Positions 43,117 through 52,476 of a DNA stretch of 64,000 nucleotides are shown here, piece by piece. Numbering within the stretch: the first letter of the stretch is position 1; each line of letters begins with the position of its first letter. The stretch is from the NCBI RefSeq assembly GCF_019343475.1, contig NZ_CP072453.1:3534001-3598000 (forward strand). Reading direction: 5' to 3'. This stretch comes from Providencia sp. R33. GTDB taxonomy: Bacteria > Pseudomonadota > Gammaproteobacteria > Enterobacterales > Enterobacteriaceae. The notes below the pieces were generated by a model. It had not been told where the DNA came from. It made no database searches and saw nothing but the letters and a program-made list of their open reading frames with translations. Both the position numbers and the translations under genes were made by a program.

Positions 43117-45983
43117 GTGACCGCAATTTAAATATCAAAGTGTCGTTAAGTGCTGCGAATAAGTTGTCATCCCCTGTCAGTGCTGCGCAGCGCAGCGCCG
43201 CAGGATTAGCAACTCAAATCAAAGCCACACACGCTTCAATCCGTAATTTACAAAGCCAGTCGAAAACGTTCGAACGGCTTTCTAATTCCGTCAATAAAAA
43301 CTCACAAGCCTACGAAACGGCCAAAAACAAGGTTAAGGCGTTACGTGACCAATACCCCCCGCTGACCCAGCAAACCGAAGAGCAAAAGAAAGCTTTGGCC
43401 GCTGCACGGCTAGAGCGTGACCGTTACGGCCGCACACTTGACAAAGAAAAACAAAAACTCAACACCGTAACGGCCACATTATACCGCCACGGCATATCCG
43501 CACGACAAAGCGGCGATGCGACGGCACAAGTGACACGACGCACTGAAATCTATAACCGACAACTGGATGAACAACGCCGCCGGCTTAGCGCGGTCACACG
43601 GGCACAAGGCCAGTATGCCAAATCAAAAGAGCTACGCAATAAATTAGCCACTGGCGGTGCGATTGCCACCGCAAGCGGCGCGGGTGCGCTGTATGCCGGT
43701 GCGCGAATTACTGCTCCGGGTCGAGACTTTGATGAGGGTATGTCAACGGTTCAAGCCCTCACCCGATTAGATAAAAACTCGCCACAATTGGCCATGCTAC
43801 GTCAGCAAGCGCGAGAGCTGGGCGCCAGTACCGCTTATACCTCCACTGACGTTGCGGCCGGCCAAAAGTTTTTGGCGATGGCCGGTTTTACACCGGATGC
43901 CATTAAGGCCGCATTGGGTGGCGTATTAAACATGGGGTTAGCTGGTGACATGGATCTCGGTGAGGCTTCCGATATTGGTTCAAACGTTCTGACGCAATTT
44001 CAATTAAAAGCGGAAGACATGAACCGCGTTTCTGACGTGCTCACGGCCACCTTTACCCGCAGTAATACCGATTTACGCCAACTCGGTGAAACCATGACGT
44101 ATGCAGGCCCGATTGCTGCACAACTTGGCGTAAGCCTTGAAAGTATGGCGGCAATGGCGGGAACCATGGCAGATAACGGTATTCGTGGCAGTATGGCGGG
44201 TACGTCACTCCGCGCCGGCTTATCGCGCATGGTTGCCCCTGTCGGCAAAGGCCAAGCCGCTCTTGATAAGCTAGGCGTCAGTGTCAAAGACGCCAGCGGC
44301 AAACTCCGTGATGCTGACGAAATATTAAAAGACGTTGGCAAGAGTATGCGTAAGTTTGACCAAGCCAGCCAGATTCGCATGAAAAAAGATATTTTCGACG
44401 AAGAAGCCATGGTCGGTATGGGTGCTGTCATTGATGCTGTAATGAATGGTCGCTATGACGCACTGAAAACCGCGAACATGGGCGCCGAGGGGGAAGCGGA
44501 TAAAAACGCCAAAGTTAAAATTGATAACTTAAAAGGCGACCTAAAACAGTTAGAGTCTGCATGGGAAGATCTCGGCATTGAAATTCAAGAAAATGTCGAT
44601 TCCCCTCTACGCCGTGTCACCCAAGCATTGACTGACTTTATAGGTAAAGTTGGTCAGTGGATGAAAGAACACCCCAAAATGACGCAAGCCCTTGCCGTCG
44701 GTGGAATAGCTATTGCCACCTTAGTCACTGCGCTTGGCGCATTAGCTCTTGCCGCTGCTGCGGTGATTGTGCCATTTGCAGCTATGCGGCTCAGCCTATT
44801 TATGCTTACTGGCAGCCAAGGATTTGGTGGCTTAATGGTCGCGGGCAGTAATGCCATTAACCTTATTGGCGGCGGGTTTTCGTTGTTATTGAGCCCTGTA
44901 GGTTTATTTGTTGCCGCCATCGTAGCAGCTGGGGTATTAATTTATAAATACTGGGAGCCGATTAAAGCTTTTTTCGGTGGATTTTGGGAGGGGTTCACAT
45001 CAGCCCTTGCGCCAATTGGCGTGGCTTTCAGTGCTACCTTTGCCCCGTTTGCCCCGATATTTGACGGCATTTCAAATGCTGTTAGTAAAGTATGGAATTG
45101 GTTTAAGGAATTACTGTCACCGGTTCAATTATCTACCGAAGAATTGAAATCTTGCACCGAAGCTGGCCAAGTTTTTGGTGAGGTGGTCGGTAAAGCCATC
45201 AGCGCCCTATTCTTTCCCATTCAGCAAGTCGCTAAAGGACTTGGCTGGATATTAGAAAAACTTGGCGTTATTCCCTCCGCTGCCGAAGCTGCCGCCGATG
45301 CGGCTCGTGCCATGGGGGTTGACCCGAACGAAAAAGACCCGTTCAAAGTTCTGAACTCCGTTTCTGCTTATGCAGGGAAAACCGCTAAGGCCAATGAACA
45401 GGCACAAAAACAGCAAGCCGAGGCAACCAGTAAAATAACCAGTAGTGTTACCGTTGCAGGTAAACAGCTTGAGAAAAGTAGCGAACTACAGAAAAAAGCC
45501 AATGACGTGAACCCGCTAGAAAATGCAGAAAAATACGGTACCTTGGTGTATGACGGCGCAGAGAAAAAGAGTAAATCCAAAGGCAGTAAATCTGCATTAA
45601 GTGACGCCGCGGAAAGTGTCGATAGAAATAAACTCGGCGATATTGTGTTTAAAAACTTTCCAGCCGTAACAGCCGTTGATGGGTTATATCAAGAGCCCCG
45701 CATTGCTGCGAGAAAAACCTCATTATTTCCCCAGTTCAATGATTCACTCATTAATACGTTAGCCCCTATTCAGCCCAAATTAAATGCAGTACCGGTGGCG
45801 GTATCGCCGACACGGCCAGAACGCCAAATCATGCAGCCGGAATACAATACCTTTGAGTTGAATTTTTACGGAGTTGATATGAGCAATAAAAAAGAAATTG
45901 CCGACATTGTGAAACAGCAATTAACCACCTTGTTACGTGAGCGTGATAGCCGCCGCCGTTCCAGCTTAAAAGATCAGGATTAA
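43113..45983 (+). CDS. T: Tail tape measure protein (P2 T)
   Basis: Sets tail length and is delivered during infection. The 956-residue protein has a long coiled-coil N-terminal third (about 20-170), the phage TP901-type tape-measure core FDEGMSTVQALTRLDKNSPQ, ELGASTAYTSTDVAAGQKFL and NTDLRQLGETMTYAGPIAAQ, a hydrophobic region of two or three membrane-type helices (about 525-620), and a Lys/Gln-rich tail. P2 T is 815 residues, so this tail may be somewhat longer. It begins inside the E' stop codon. Confidence 0.94.
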   Translation: MSDRNLNIKVSLSAANKLSSPVSAAQRSAAGLATQIKATHASIRNLQSQSKTFERLSNSVNKNSQAYETAKNKVKALRDQYPPLTQQTEEQKKALAAARLERDRYGRTLDKEKQKLNTVTATLYRHGISARQSGDATAQVTRRTEIYNRQLDEQRRRLSAVTRAQGQYAKSKELRNKLATGGAIATASGAGALYAGARITAPGRDFDEGMSTVQALTRLDKNSPQLAMLRQQARELGASTAYTSTDVAAGQKFLAMAGFTPDAIKAALGGVLNMGLAGDMDLGEASDIGSNVLTQFQLKAEDMNRVSDVLTATFTRSNTDLRQLGETMTYAGPIAAQLGVSLESMAAMAGTMADNGIRGSMAGTSLRAGLSRMVAPVGKGQAALDKLGVSVKDASGKLRDADEILKDVGKSMRKFDQASQIRMKKDIFDEEAMVGMGAVIDAVMNGRYDALKTANMGAEGEADKNAKVKIDNLKGDLKQLESAWEDLGIEIQENVDSPLRRVTQALTDFIGKVGQWMKEHPKMTQALAVGGIAIATLVTALGALALAAAAVIVPFAAMRLSLFMLTGSQGFGGLMVAGSNAINLIGGGFSLLLSPVGLFVAAIVAAGVLIYKYWEPIKAFFGGFWEGFTSALAPIGVAFSATFAPFAPIFDGISNAVSKVWNWFKELLSPVQLSTEELKSCTEAGQVFGEVVGKAISALFFPIQQVAKGLGWILEKLGVIPSAAEAAADAARAMGVDPNEKDPFKVLNSVSAYAGKTAKANEQAQKQQAEATSKITSSVTVAGKQLEKSSELQKKANDVNPLENAEKYGTLVYDGAEKKSKSKGSKSALSDAAESVDRNKLGDIVFKNFPAVTAVDGLYQEPRIAARKTSLFPQFNDSLINTLAPIQPKLNAVPVAVSPTRPERQIMQPEYNTFELNFYGVDMSNKKEIADIVKQQLTTLLRERDSRRRSSLKDQD

Positions 45984-45987
45984 TATT

Positions 45988-46419
45988 ATGATGATGATTT
46001 ATGGCATGTTTGTTTTTGAGCTACGCACCGCACCTTATCAAACTTTTAACCATTCACTTGACTGGCGTCATGTAAAAAATGACCGTGTTGGCCGCAGTGC
46101 AAAATGGCAATATGTGGGCGCTGGTGAAGACAAGATCACGCTGGCCGGTACGCTTTACCCCGAAGTTACCGGCGGTGATGTATCACTGGAATTACTAAAA
46201 ACCTCTGCCTATGTTGCCCGACCATTACCACTAATTGAGGGCACAGGTACCATTTATGGGGTGTATGTGATCACTAACTTAGTCACCGATAGAACAGAGT
46301 TTTTTACCGATGGAAAGGCGAAGAAAATAGATTTTACGCTGTCATTAAGCCGAGTGAATGAAGATGTGAGGGAAAGGCTGGCGAATATTACGATGGGTGA
46401 TTTGCTCGGTACGTTTTGA
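45988..46419 (+). CDS. U: Tail terminator/completion protein (P2 U)
   Basis: A 143-residue gpU-like protein: MIYGMFVFELRTAPYQTFNH, RVGRSAKWQYVGAGEDKITL, YPEVTGG, and IYGVYVITNLVTDRTEFFTD. P2 U is 159 residues. It is last in the FI-U operon, 5 bp after T. It is followed by a bidirectional terminator and the converging gene G, whereas in P2 the next gene would be D. Confidence 0.92.
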   Translation: MMMIYGMFVFELRTAPYQTFNHSLDWRHVKNDRVGRSAKWQYVGAGEDKITLAGTLYPEVTGGDVSLELLKTSAYVARPLPLIEGTGTIYGVYVITNLVTDRTEFFTDGKAKKIDFTLSLSRVNEDVRERLANITMGDLLGTF

Positions 46420-46421
46420 TT

Positions 46422-46446
46422 AAAGCCCCAAATTTGGGGCTTTTTA
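46422..46446. terminator. Bidirectional terminator between U and G
   Basis: A perfect 22-bp palindrome, AAAGCCCCAAA / TTTGGGGCTTT (46422-46443), followed by TT on the plus strand; the A-run gives T residues on the minus strand. It separates the converging FI-U and R-G late operons. Confidence 0.9.
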
Positions 46447-46450
46447 TTCA

Positions 46451-47068
46451 TTACTCTGGTTTTTGTGGCCAATCAATATCTGGTGCTGTTGAAGTATTAA
46501 TATCGGTCACATTAATGCTATATATTTCCCATTGGTTTAGTAACTCTTTTTCTTCATCAGTTGCCATACCTAAGCGTAGCTTACGCTCAAGCATTGAAAT
46601 ATTTTGTTCTGCTTCTTCTAAGCATTTAGCCTTTTCACTAACAGCCTCGGCAACGTATGCAGCTTTTTGCGCTTCGGTATCTGTCACCCATTTTTGACCT
46701 TTCCACACATCAAACTCAGTTTTAGGCTCTAGCAATGTTAGCGTAGTTGGCAAGTCACCGATAAAGTTAATTACAACAGGCTCACGTGTTTCCGTGCTAT
46801 ACGCGGTTTTACCACGATAGTCAGTAACATAAAGCCATGATTTTTCATCTTCACTACGAATAATTGCAATACCTGATTTAGTCGGAATTTCTGGCTTATC
46901 TGTGTAAGCATCAGCAACTACTGAGCCACCAAAGGGAACATTATCCAATGATGCGCGAGTGTATTCACGAGTCATTGAGTCACATAGATAAACTTCTACC
47001 CAACCAGCGATAATCGCTAGACCATGTTCGTCAAATTGTGCTTTTTGAATTTCAGTTGAATATTTCAT
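46451..47068 (-). CDS. G: Tail fibre assembly protein (P2 G/Tfa-like)
   Basis: The 205-residue chaperone needed to fold or attach the tail fibre. The C-terminal Tfa domain is seen as FDVWKGQKWVTDTEAQKAAY followed by a helical stretch and LLNQWEIYSINVTDINTSTA and PDIDWPQKP, typical of the family. Its ATG overlaps the last base of the fibre gene stop (TAATG). The N-terminal region is specific to the cognate fibre. Confidence 0.9.
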   Translation of the reverse strand: MKYSTEIQKAQFDEHGLAIIAGWVEVYLCDSMTREYTRASLDNVPFGGSVVADAYTDKPEIPTKSGIAIIRSEDEKSWLYVTDYRGKTAYSTETREPVVINFIGDLPTTLTLLEPKTEFDVWKGQKWVTDTEAQKAAYVAEAVSEKAKCLEEAEQNISMLERKLRLGMATDEEKELLNQWEIYSINVTDINTSTAPDIDWPQKPE

Positions 47069-48744
47069 TATTTCACTCTCGTAATTAAAATTTTTGCCAC
47101 GTTTTTCATACGTGTTTCATTTGCGGTTCTTGCAACACGGCCAATATCGAACTCTAATGTTCTAAATCGCTGTCCTGATGAGCCAGAGGCATATTCAATA
47201 CCTCCCTTATCTGACCCAAAAAATGCACCTGCATATTGATAATCAGCACTGGTTGCCGCTAAGTTTCTAACTGAGCCTGTCACAGATTGCACTGCATCCT
47301 CTTGATAGGTACCAACGGTTCGCCCCGCATCAATTCCTTTACCATTATCCGCGACACGAATACCATACCCACGGTCATCAGGGAGTCTTAGATTTGTAAA
47401 AATTTTAGCCAGCTCGGGATATTCCGCCGCTGAAAATGAACGCCCCTCATTAGGCCAAAAATTATTAGGGATTGGTGCTGATGAGTTCCAGATAACTGAT
47501 GCACCAATAGGCACACTTTGCATATCTTCAGAGGTGGTTGATGTGCGGATATATCCATTTCTATCTATTGTGGTATTTCCAGTTGAGTAAAACTCAACAA
47601 AATCACTAGGGGCGCCACTGGCGTTTGATGTTCGTCCCGATAAACGGAAGGTGCCGCCCTTCGTCCAGCACAGCACGGCTTGGAACACTGCTGAATTTGG
47701 CGGAGATAACATCTGTCCCCCTCCAACACCACCAAAAGGCCAACCCGCTGAATCTCTAGGGACGTTTTTAAATGTAACTTCGGTGCCTATCCCATTTTCA
47801 CCAACGAGTAGAACTTCTCCATTCGATGATAATCCGCAGAGATACCCCTTAGGGTCTTTTCTCACATTTGCTTCATGATAGACAGAATAGCTTGCTGACC
47901 CGACATCAACCCGAACATTCCCATTATTTGTTTGTAGTCTAACTTCACTAACATCAGTCGGGTTTCCCACATAAACAGCATTTGTACCGGCACTCATAAT
48001 TTGCTTGTTGGCACCACTTAACCTGTTCGACTCTAAGCGTTGAACATTCAATGGCCCTGTTACTGCTCCGCCTGATGTATCAAGCTTCTTATTTACCTCA
48101 TCCTTAGTCGCGTAATCCCCTTTAGGCTGTAGCTTTCCAGTTTCTGTGGTGAATAAACCCAAGCTAGGGACTTTGTCGTTATCGTTGCCTTTTTGGCCTG
48201 AAATATTCGCTTTATCGAACTTTTTATTTAAATCCAATTTAGTTTGCGCCGATAGAGCATCAATTTTTTTATCTAGTACCGTGATTTCAGTATTCACATA
48301 TTCACGAGTTGCCAGTACAACTGACGGGTCAATTTTCAATGTGACCGATTCTGTATGACTGACAATTAATACCATTCGGATAGATTGCGTACGGCCTGAA
48401 CCTTCCTCTAATTGAGGTTTATAGGTCTCGGGGCAGTTTGCTACCGCAATTAAATTACCTGCTTTATCAAATAATCCAATCTCGCGTATCCACCAACCGC
48501 CGTCTTTTTCAGGGATAATTTGCTCTGCAATGATTTGATTTTTATTATTGTCATCAATGAATAATGTATTAATCGCCGCTCGGCGCTTCTCGGCGATCAA
48601 TTTTGTTTGATTGGTATCAGGGGTTGGTAATTTACCGCCGCCATCGCCCACCGCCATTTGGGTCAATTCAATCTTTGTACCCAGTGCGGTTGCCTGGGCG
48701 AGCAGGTTTTCACCTAACTTAGTCAGTAATGCAAAATATTTCAT
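47068..48744 (-). CDS. H: Tail fibre protein (P2 H-like)
   Basis: The receptor-binding fibre. The 558 residues start with the conserved baseplate-attachment domain of P2 H (MKYFALLTKLGENLLAQATA, DGGWWIREIGLFDKAGNLIA). Central repeats and coiled segments follow (EYVNTEITVLDKKIDALSAQ), then a C-terminal part with a collar-type segment (VPIGASVIWNSSAPIPNNFW, LRLPDDRGYGIRVADNG) and a distal tip ending KNVAKILITRVK. It overlaps gene I by 4 bp. I saw no invertase gene or inverted fibre copy nearby. Confidence 0.92.
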   Translation of the reverse strand: MKYFALLTKLGENLLAQATALGTKIELTQMAVGDGGGKLPTPDTNQTKLIAEKRRAAINTLFIDDNNKNQIIAEQIIPEKDGGWWIREIGLFDKAGNLIAVANCPETYKPQLEEGSGRTQSIRMVLIVSHTESVTLKIDPSVVLATREYVNTEITVLDKKIDALSAQTKLDLNKKFDKANISGQKGNDNDKVPSLGLFTTETGKLQPKGDYATKDEVNKKLDTSGGAVTGPLNVQRLESNRLSGANKQIMSAGTNAVYVGNPTDVSEVRLQTNNGNVRVDVGSASYSVYHEANVRKDPKGYLCGLSSNGEVLLVGENGIGTEVTFKNVPRDSAGWPFGGVGGGQMLSPPNSAVFQAVLCWTKGGTFRLSGRTSNASGAPSDFVEFYSTGNTTIDRNGYIRTSTTSEDMQSVPIGASVIWNSSAPIPNNFWPNEGRSFSAAEYPELAKIFTNLRLPDDRGYGIRVADNGKGIDAGRTVGTYQEDAVQSVTGSVRNLAATSADYQYAGAFFGSDKGGIEYASGSSGQRFRTLEFDIGRVARTANETRMKNVAKILITRVK

Positions 48745-49352
48745 AATGGGTTAATCCTCATTTCATCAATTAAGTGAATAGCCGCACCTTGAACATCAAG
48801 GCCAGAAATCGAAATTAAAGGCGGTGTATACGCATAAACAGTCAATGAGTCACCGGTGTAACTGGATGCCGCGCAATAAAATTCACCGCGGGTTTCTAGT
48901 TGAATAGTGAGCCCGACAAGGTGACGACTTGCCGGCTTGGCATCAAAAATTAATGCCTCTAACTCTTGATACATTTCCTCGGTTATACCGGTTTCAAGAA
49001 CACCGATATCAACGCGAAACGTGCCGGCGGTTTCATTAGTTTTCCACCATTCAATCACACGGATTAAATAACCCAACGGCTCAACCACACGGCGCAATGC
49101 CCCAATCGTGCCCTTGTGTTTATGAATAAACATGGCGGCTTTCACCGCATCCCGTTTGGCTTTTTCCGTCCAGTTTTTATCCCATCGGTCAACACTGAAC
49201 GCCCACGCCAGATACGGCAGCAAATGCACGGGGCATTTATCAGGGTTCCAAAGTTCACGAATAGGAATAGGCACGCGCTCAATCTGTGCCAGTGATTCTG
49301 CCGCCGCGAGCTCTAACGGTGATGAGCCGACAGGTAATAAACGATTATTCAT
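48741..49352 (-). CDS. I: Baseplate/tail protein gpI
   Basis: A 203-residue P2 I-like protein (phage tail protein family): LLPVGSSPLELAAAESLAQI, LWNPDKCPVHLLPYLAWAFS, VDRWDKNWTEKAKRDAVKAA, and HKHKGTIGALRRVVEPLGYL. In P2-type tails it connects fibre and baseplate. It overlaps J by 8 bp. Confidence 0.94.
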   Translation of the reverse strand: MNNRLLPVGSSPLELAAAESLAQIERVPIPIRELWNPDKCPVHLLPYLAWAFSVDRWDKNWTEKAKRDAVKAAMFIHKHKGTIGALRRVVEPLGYLIRVIEWWKTNETAGTFRVDIGVLETGITEEMYQELEALIFDAKPASRHLVGLTIQLETRGEFYCAASSYTGDSLTVYAYTPPLISISGLDVQGAAIHLIDEMRINPL

Positions 49353-50256
49353 CTGAGCCCCCTAGTGCCACGTTAATTTGTGTGCAGAAGCTCGCCTGTG
49401 TTTTATCCAATTTGATATCTGCAACCGGCTTTTTCAGCTCCACACGCTGCACGCCTTGCACATGTAGCGCGGCATAAATGGCACTGAGCACAATGTCACG
49501 GCCTAGCCGGTGTTGCTGTGTCGCATAACGTTTCACTTGCTCCTCTGCCGCCGCCATAATCGGCTCGTATTCAGGTGAGGGGTAACAGTAAATTACCGCG
49601 TCGATTTCATAGTTAACGATGGTTGCCGATTGAACGGTGACGCGGTCAGCCACCGGCCTAACGTCCTCATCGTTTAACGCCACATTCACTTTTTCAATTA
49701 AATCAGCCGGTGCGCTGCCGTTCCCCTCGCGGGATAAAACGGTAATTGTCACATGAGCCGGTAGCGGGCTAACGACTGACGCATCGGAGACCCTGCCATC
49801 GGCAGACCGTGCGTGATATTCATAACTACCAATAGGGCCTGCTACGCTTAACGCTTCAAAAGCGGCCGGTATACGCATGCGTAAATTGGCATCAGACTCA
49901 TACACCGGTGCAATCGGTGGGATGGCGTTTTCATCACCCGCTGATAACATCAGGCGTTTCACGTTATTATTGGCCGCGAGTTGGTCAAGGTCGGCACCGG
50001 TGGCAAAGGCCACCATACTTGCGCGAGCCGCTTCATTGACACGCTGACGTAGTATCAATTCACGGTAACAGCTCTCTTGCAGTAATTTAGTGAGTGGTTC
50101 AGATTCTAATTCCAAAGTACGGGCGATAGCTTCCCGCTGCTCTGCTGGCATAGCACCAATTAGGGCGGTTTTGCGCTCGGAAAATAACACCTCAAAATCT
50201 AATAACTCGACCACATCCGGTGCCGGCAATAAACTTAAATCAATACTGGCTGCCAT
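49345..50256 (-). CDS. J: Baseplate protein gpJ (wedge)
   Basis: A 303-residue baseplate J/gp47 family protein: IDLSLLPAPDVVELLDFEVL, FATGADLDQLAANNNVKRLM, YEYHARSADGRVSDASVVSP, and the C-terminal HRLGRDIVLSAIYAALHVQG. P2 J is 302 residues. It assembles with W and I into the baseplate wedge. Confidence 0.95.
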   Translation of the reverse strand: MAASIDLSLLPAPDVVELLDFEVLFSERKTALIGAMPAEQREAIARTLELESEPLTKLLQESCYRELILRQRVNEAARASMVAFATGADLDQLAANNNVKRLMLSAGDENAIPPIAPVYESDANLRMRIPAAFEALSVAGPIGSYEYHARSADGRVSDASVVSPLPAHVTITVLSREGNGSAPADLIEKVNVALNDEDVRPVADRVTVQSATIVNYEIDAVIYCYPSPEYEPIMAAAEEQVKRYATQQHRLGRDIVLSAIYAALHVQGVQRVELKKPVADIKLDKTQASFCTQINVALGGSDE

Positions 50257-50258
50257 AC

Positions 50259-50600
50259 CTACCTCACTGGAATAGAAATCGAAATCGGCTCACCCGTTTG
50301 CATAATGACACCGGATAAACTCACGCCCATTTCGCCAACATCTGAACGAATATAATCAATGGTCTGTAACCTAACGCGTGGCTCCCATTGCATTAACGCC
50401 ATATAACACGCGCTCATAATTTTGAGGCGCAGCGCAGGGTTTTGCGGCTGGTCAATCAAGTCATACAACAGTGAGCCGTATTGCCGACGCATCACCCGCG
50501 AACCAATCGGCGTTCGCAAAATATCAGCGATACTTTGGCGAATATGCTCACTGTCAGTCATGACACGACCTGTTTTCGCATTCATGCCGCAATATTTCAT
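50259..50600 (-). CDS. W: Baseplate wedge protein gpW (gp25-like)
   Basis: A 113-residue GPW/gp25 family protein: TDSEHIRQSIADILRTPIGS, RVMRRQYGSLLYDLIDQPQN, PALRLKIMSACYMALMQWEP. Its start overlaps the stop of V by 4 bp. Homologue of T4 gp25, which helps trigger sheath contraction. Confidence 0.95.
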   Translation of the reverse strand: MKYCGMNAKTGRVMTDSEHIRQSIADILRTPIGSRVMRRQYGSLLYDLIDQPQNPALRLKIMSACYMALMQWEPRVRLQTIDYIRSDVGEMGVSLSGVIMQTGEPISISIPVR

Positions 50601-51226
50601 ACTGGTTTCCCTGATGTATCCCCACCCGAACGGACGCCACTGTGTTGGTGAGTATGAATAACCACACCATTAGACGTTATCGACCCGCCGTTATGGTTAA
50701 AATCACCGGTCATTTCACCGCCCTTTTTCACATTTAACGTGGCAGTGGTGAGGTTATTGGTACAAATCACTTTCGGTGTATCGAGTGTGATTTCGACAGA
50801 GGCTTTGCAAATCACCTTTTGGGTTGTCGCGCTGATTTCCTCACTGGCTTCAATGTTGGCTGTTTTAATGCCTATGGCTTTGAGTGCGCCTGTTTCCGGC
50901 TCATATTCAATCACTGCACCATCGGGAAAAGTCAGGTGTAATGCATTGGCTGAATGTGCCGGCGCAGGGTTCGCATTGCTATACAGGGAGCCCAAAACAA
51001 AACCTGTTGTTAACTCACCGCCAATCGCCCCAATCAACACTTGTTCACCCACCGTTGGCGCCCAATAACTGCGAGACTCGCCGGCGCGATGCACTAACCA
51101 TCTAATCCAGTCAGTGACTAATTCCCCCACTTGAACGCGGCAACAATCGTTGTCTAAATCCACCTCAGTGACCACGCCTTGTCGAAAAAGGTTACTGAGT
51201 AAGCGGTATAGCTCTTGTAAACTCAT
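50597..51226 (-). CDS. V: Baseplate spike protein gpV
   Basis: The membrane-piercing spike. The 209 residues have an N-terminal OB-fold (VTEVDLDNDCCRVQVGELVT, DWIRWLVHRAGESRSYWAPT), the GEQVLIGAIGGELTTGFVLG and FPDGAVIEYEPETGALKAIG stretches, a beta-helix of repeating KVICKASVEITLDTPKVICT, and the metal-binding tip HTHQHSG (P2 V has HTHKHPG, which holds iron). Its start overlaps the S stop by 4 bp, so it is not preceded by a separate late promoter as in P2. Confidence 0.95.
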   Translation of the reverse strand: MSLQELYRLLSNLFRQGVVTEVDLDNDCCRVQVGELVTDWIRWLVHRAGESRSYWAPTVGEQVLIGAIGGELTTGFVLGSLYSNANPAPAHSANALHLTFPDGAVIEYEPETGALKAIGIKTANIEASEEISATTQKVICKASVEITLDTPKVICTNNLTTATLNVKKGGEMTGDFNHNGGSITSNGVVIHTHQHSGVRSGGDTSGKPV

Positions 51227-51861
51227 AGCTGTCCCACCAAATCGAGATAAATCATTTCCAATAAACCTAAACGCTCATGCTCTGATAATCCTAATAACTC
51301 CCGTTTGGGGTAACGTGCCCGCGCCAGCTCATTCACTGCCCCCTCAAGCCCGTATTGATGTTCTCGTGCAATTGCCGCAGCTTTGCCCTGAAATCCCACT
51401 ATCGCGCTATCTTGCGTACTACGTGCATGAAGAAAACGCGCTGCCCTCAGCCGTCTGAACATCGGTACATTACGTTTGGTACTGCGTTTGACCGAGGAAA
51501 AATTAATATCTAAAAAACGGGTAATATCTTGACGATAAAAGGTTCTTACCGCCCCTCTATCTTCATCAAAACCGGTAATGGTTTTACCGCGACGACCTTT
51601 TGACCCTTGCCAATTTCGCAGGGTGCGAACATCACCACGGTGAATAAATCTAATTTGCTGCTGTGCGCGTAACACTTTACGTTTACGGGGTTCATAGGCC
51701 GAGCCGTCCGCATTTTGTTGGCTGCGAATGCGCTTTTGTTGGTCGGCACGAATTGCCCGCGCTAATTTGCCCGTCAGTTTTCGCCGGTAAGCCGGTGAGG
51801 TTGTCGATAACAAGCCATTGAGCTCATTTTCAAGTTGCATAAACAGGGTGTTATCACTCAT
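51223..51861 (-). CDS. S: Tail completion protein gpS
   Basis: A 212-residue P2 S-like virion morphogenesis protein from ATG 51861 (MSDNTLFMQLENELNGLLST). Landmarks are YRRKLTGKLARAIRADQQKR, RSQQNADGSAYEPRKRK and RFLHARSTQDSAIVGFQGKA. It is longer than P2 S (150 residues). It overlaps R by 8 bp and V by 4 bp. Confidence 0.9.
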   Translation of the reverse strand: MSDNTLFMQLENELNGLLSTTSPAYRRKLTGKLARAIRADQQKRIRSQQNADGSAYEPRKRKVLRAQQQIRFIHRGDVRTLRNWQGSKGRRGKTITGFDEDRGAVRTFYRQDITRFLDINFSSVKRSTKRNVPMFRRLRAARFLHARSTQDSAIVGFQGKAAAIAREHQYGLEGAVNELARARYPKRELLGLSEHERLGLLEMIYLDLVGQL

Positions 51862-52306
51862 GGAATATAACTCCCTCATCAATCACGATATCCCACGCAG
51901 GTAAGGCGATTTCAGGCTCGGAAATATGCTCTTGAACAATCTTTCCATTCACTTTTTTAACAATCACGCGCTCGGTAGCCTTGATGGTGTAAAGCACGTC
52001 GATTTTTTCATTGTCGAGAATGTCGGCCTTATAGCGAATGCCGTTTGCCCGTTTATCAGGGTTAAATAACAAATCTGGCTGATGTTTTCGGGCAAAGGTC
52101 AAAATGGCCAATGACAATGCGCTTAACTCACCGGCGTAATCCATGGCCAGCACCTGAATTTGGTATTCATTCAAGTACGACGCGGATTGTGTACCAGTGG
52201 CCTGTATGCCACCCTCAGTGATATAGACCTCTAATAAATCAGGATTTTGTTTAAACTGGGGTATCTGCTCAACAATAGTTTGGCGTAATAGATTCGGCTT
52301 TAACAT
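51854..52306 (-). CDS. R: Tail completion protein gpR
   Basis: A 150-residue P2 R-like protein: MLKPNLLRQTIVEQIPQFKQ, NPDLLEVYITEGGIQATGTQ, YQIQVLAMDYAGELSALSLA, QPDLLFNPDKRANGIRYKAD. R and S finish the tail so it can join the head. Its start shares one base with the stop of the small membrane-protein gene (TAATG). Confidence 0.92.
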   Translation of the reverse strand: MLKPNLLRQTIVEQIPQFKQNPDLLEVYITEGGIQATGTQSASYLNEYQIQVLAMDYAGELSALSLAILTFARKHQPDLLFNPDKRANGIRYKADILDNEKIDVLYTIKATERVIVKKVNGKIVQEHISEPEIALPAWDIVIDEGVIFHE

Positions 52307-52476
52307 TATCTCCCCCGAGTGTCATAGAGTGCTTTTTGGCAACGCATTTCAATGCGTTCTTGTAGTGGTGCCGTGGCGCATTTGGGCTCTTGCAATAACA
52401 CCACGCCGCCCAACAAAATCAGGCTTAAAAACAAAATAAAAACAATGAATATCAAGATATTAATTAATGTTTTCAT
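52306..52476 (-). CDS. Small single-span membrane protein in the lysis cassette
   Basis: From ATG 52476 (MKTLINILIFIVFILFLSLI) the product has 56 residues: one long hydrophobic helix (about 3-30) and a short tail with two cysteines (EPKCATAPLQERIEMRC). It overlaps the end of Rz by 4 bp and ends on the first base of R. Placement between the spanin and R suggests a lysis role such as antiholin or holin accessory, but I recognise no family. Confidence 0.6.
   Translation of the reverse strand: MKTLINILIFIVFILFLSLILLGGVVLLQEPKCATAPLQERIEMRCQKALYDTRGR

Noticed and set aside
46420..46450. A second P2 cargo hotspot (the fun/Z position between G and FI)
   Set aside because: The corresponding junction here contains only a bidirectional terminator and no gene.
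47068..48744. Invertible tail fibre segment
   Set aside because: No site-specific invertase gene, alternative fibre end or inverted crossover sites were seen near H-G.
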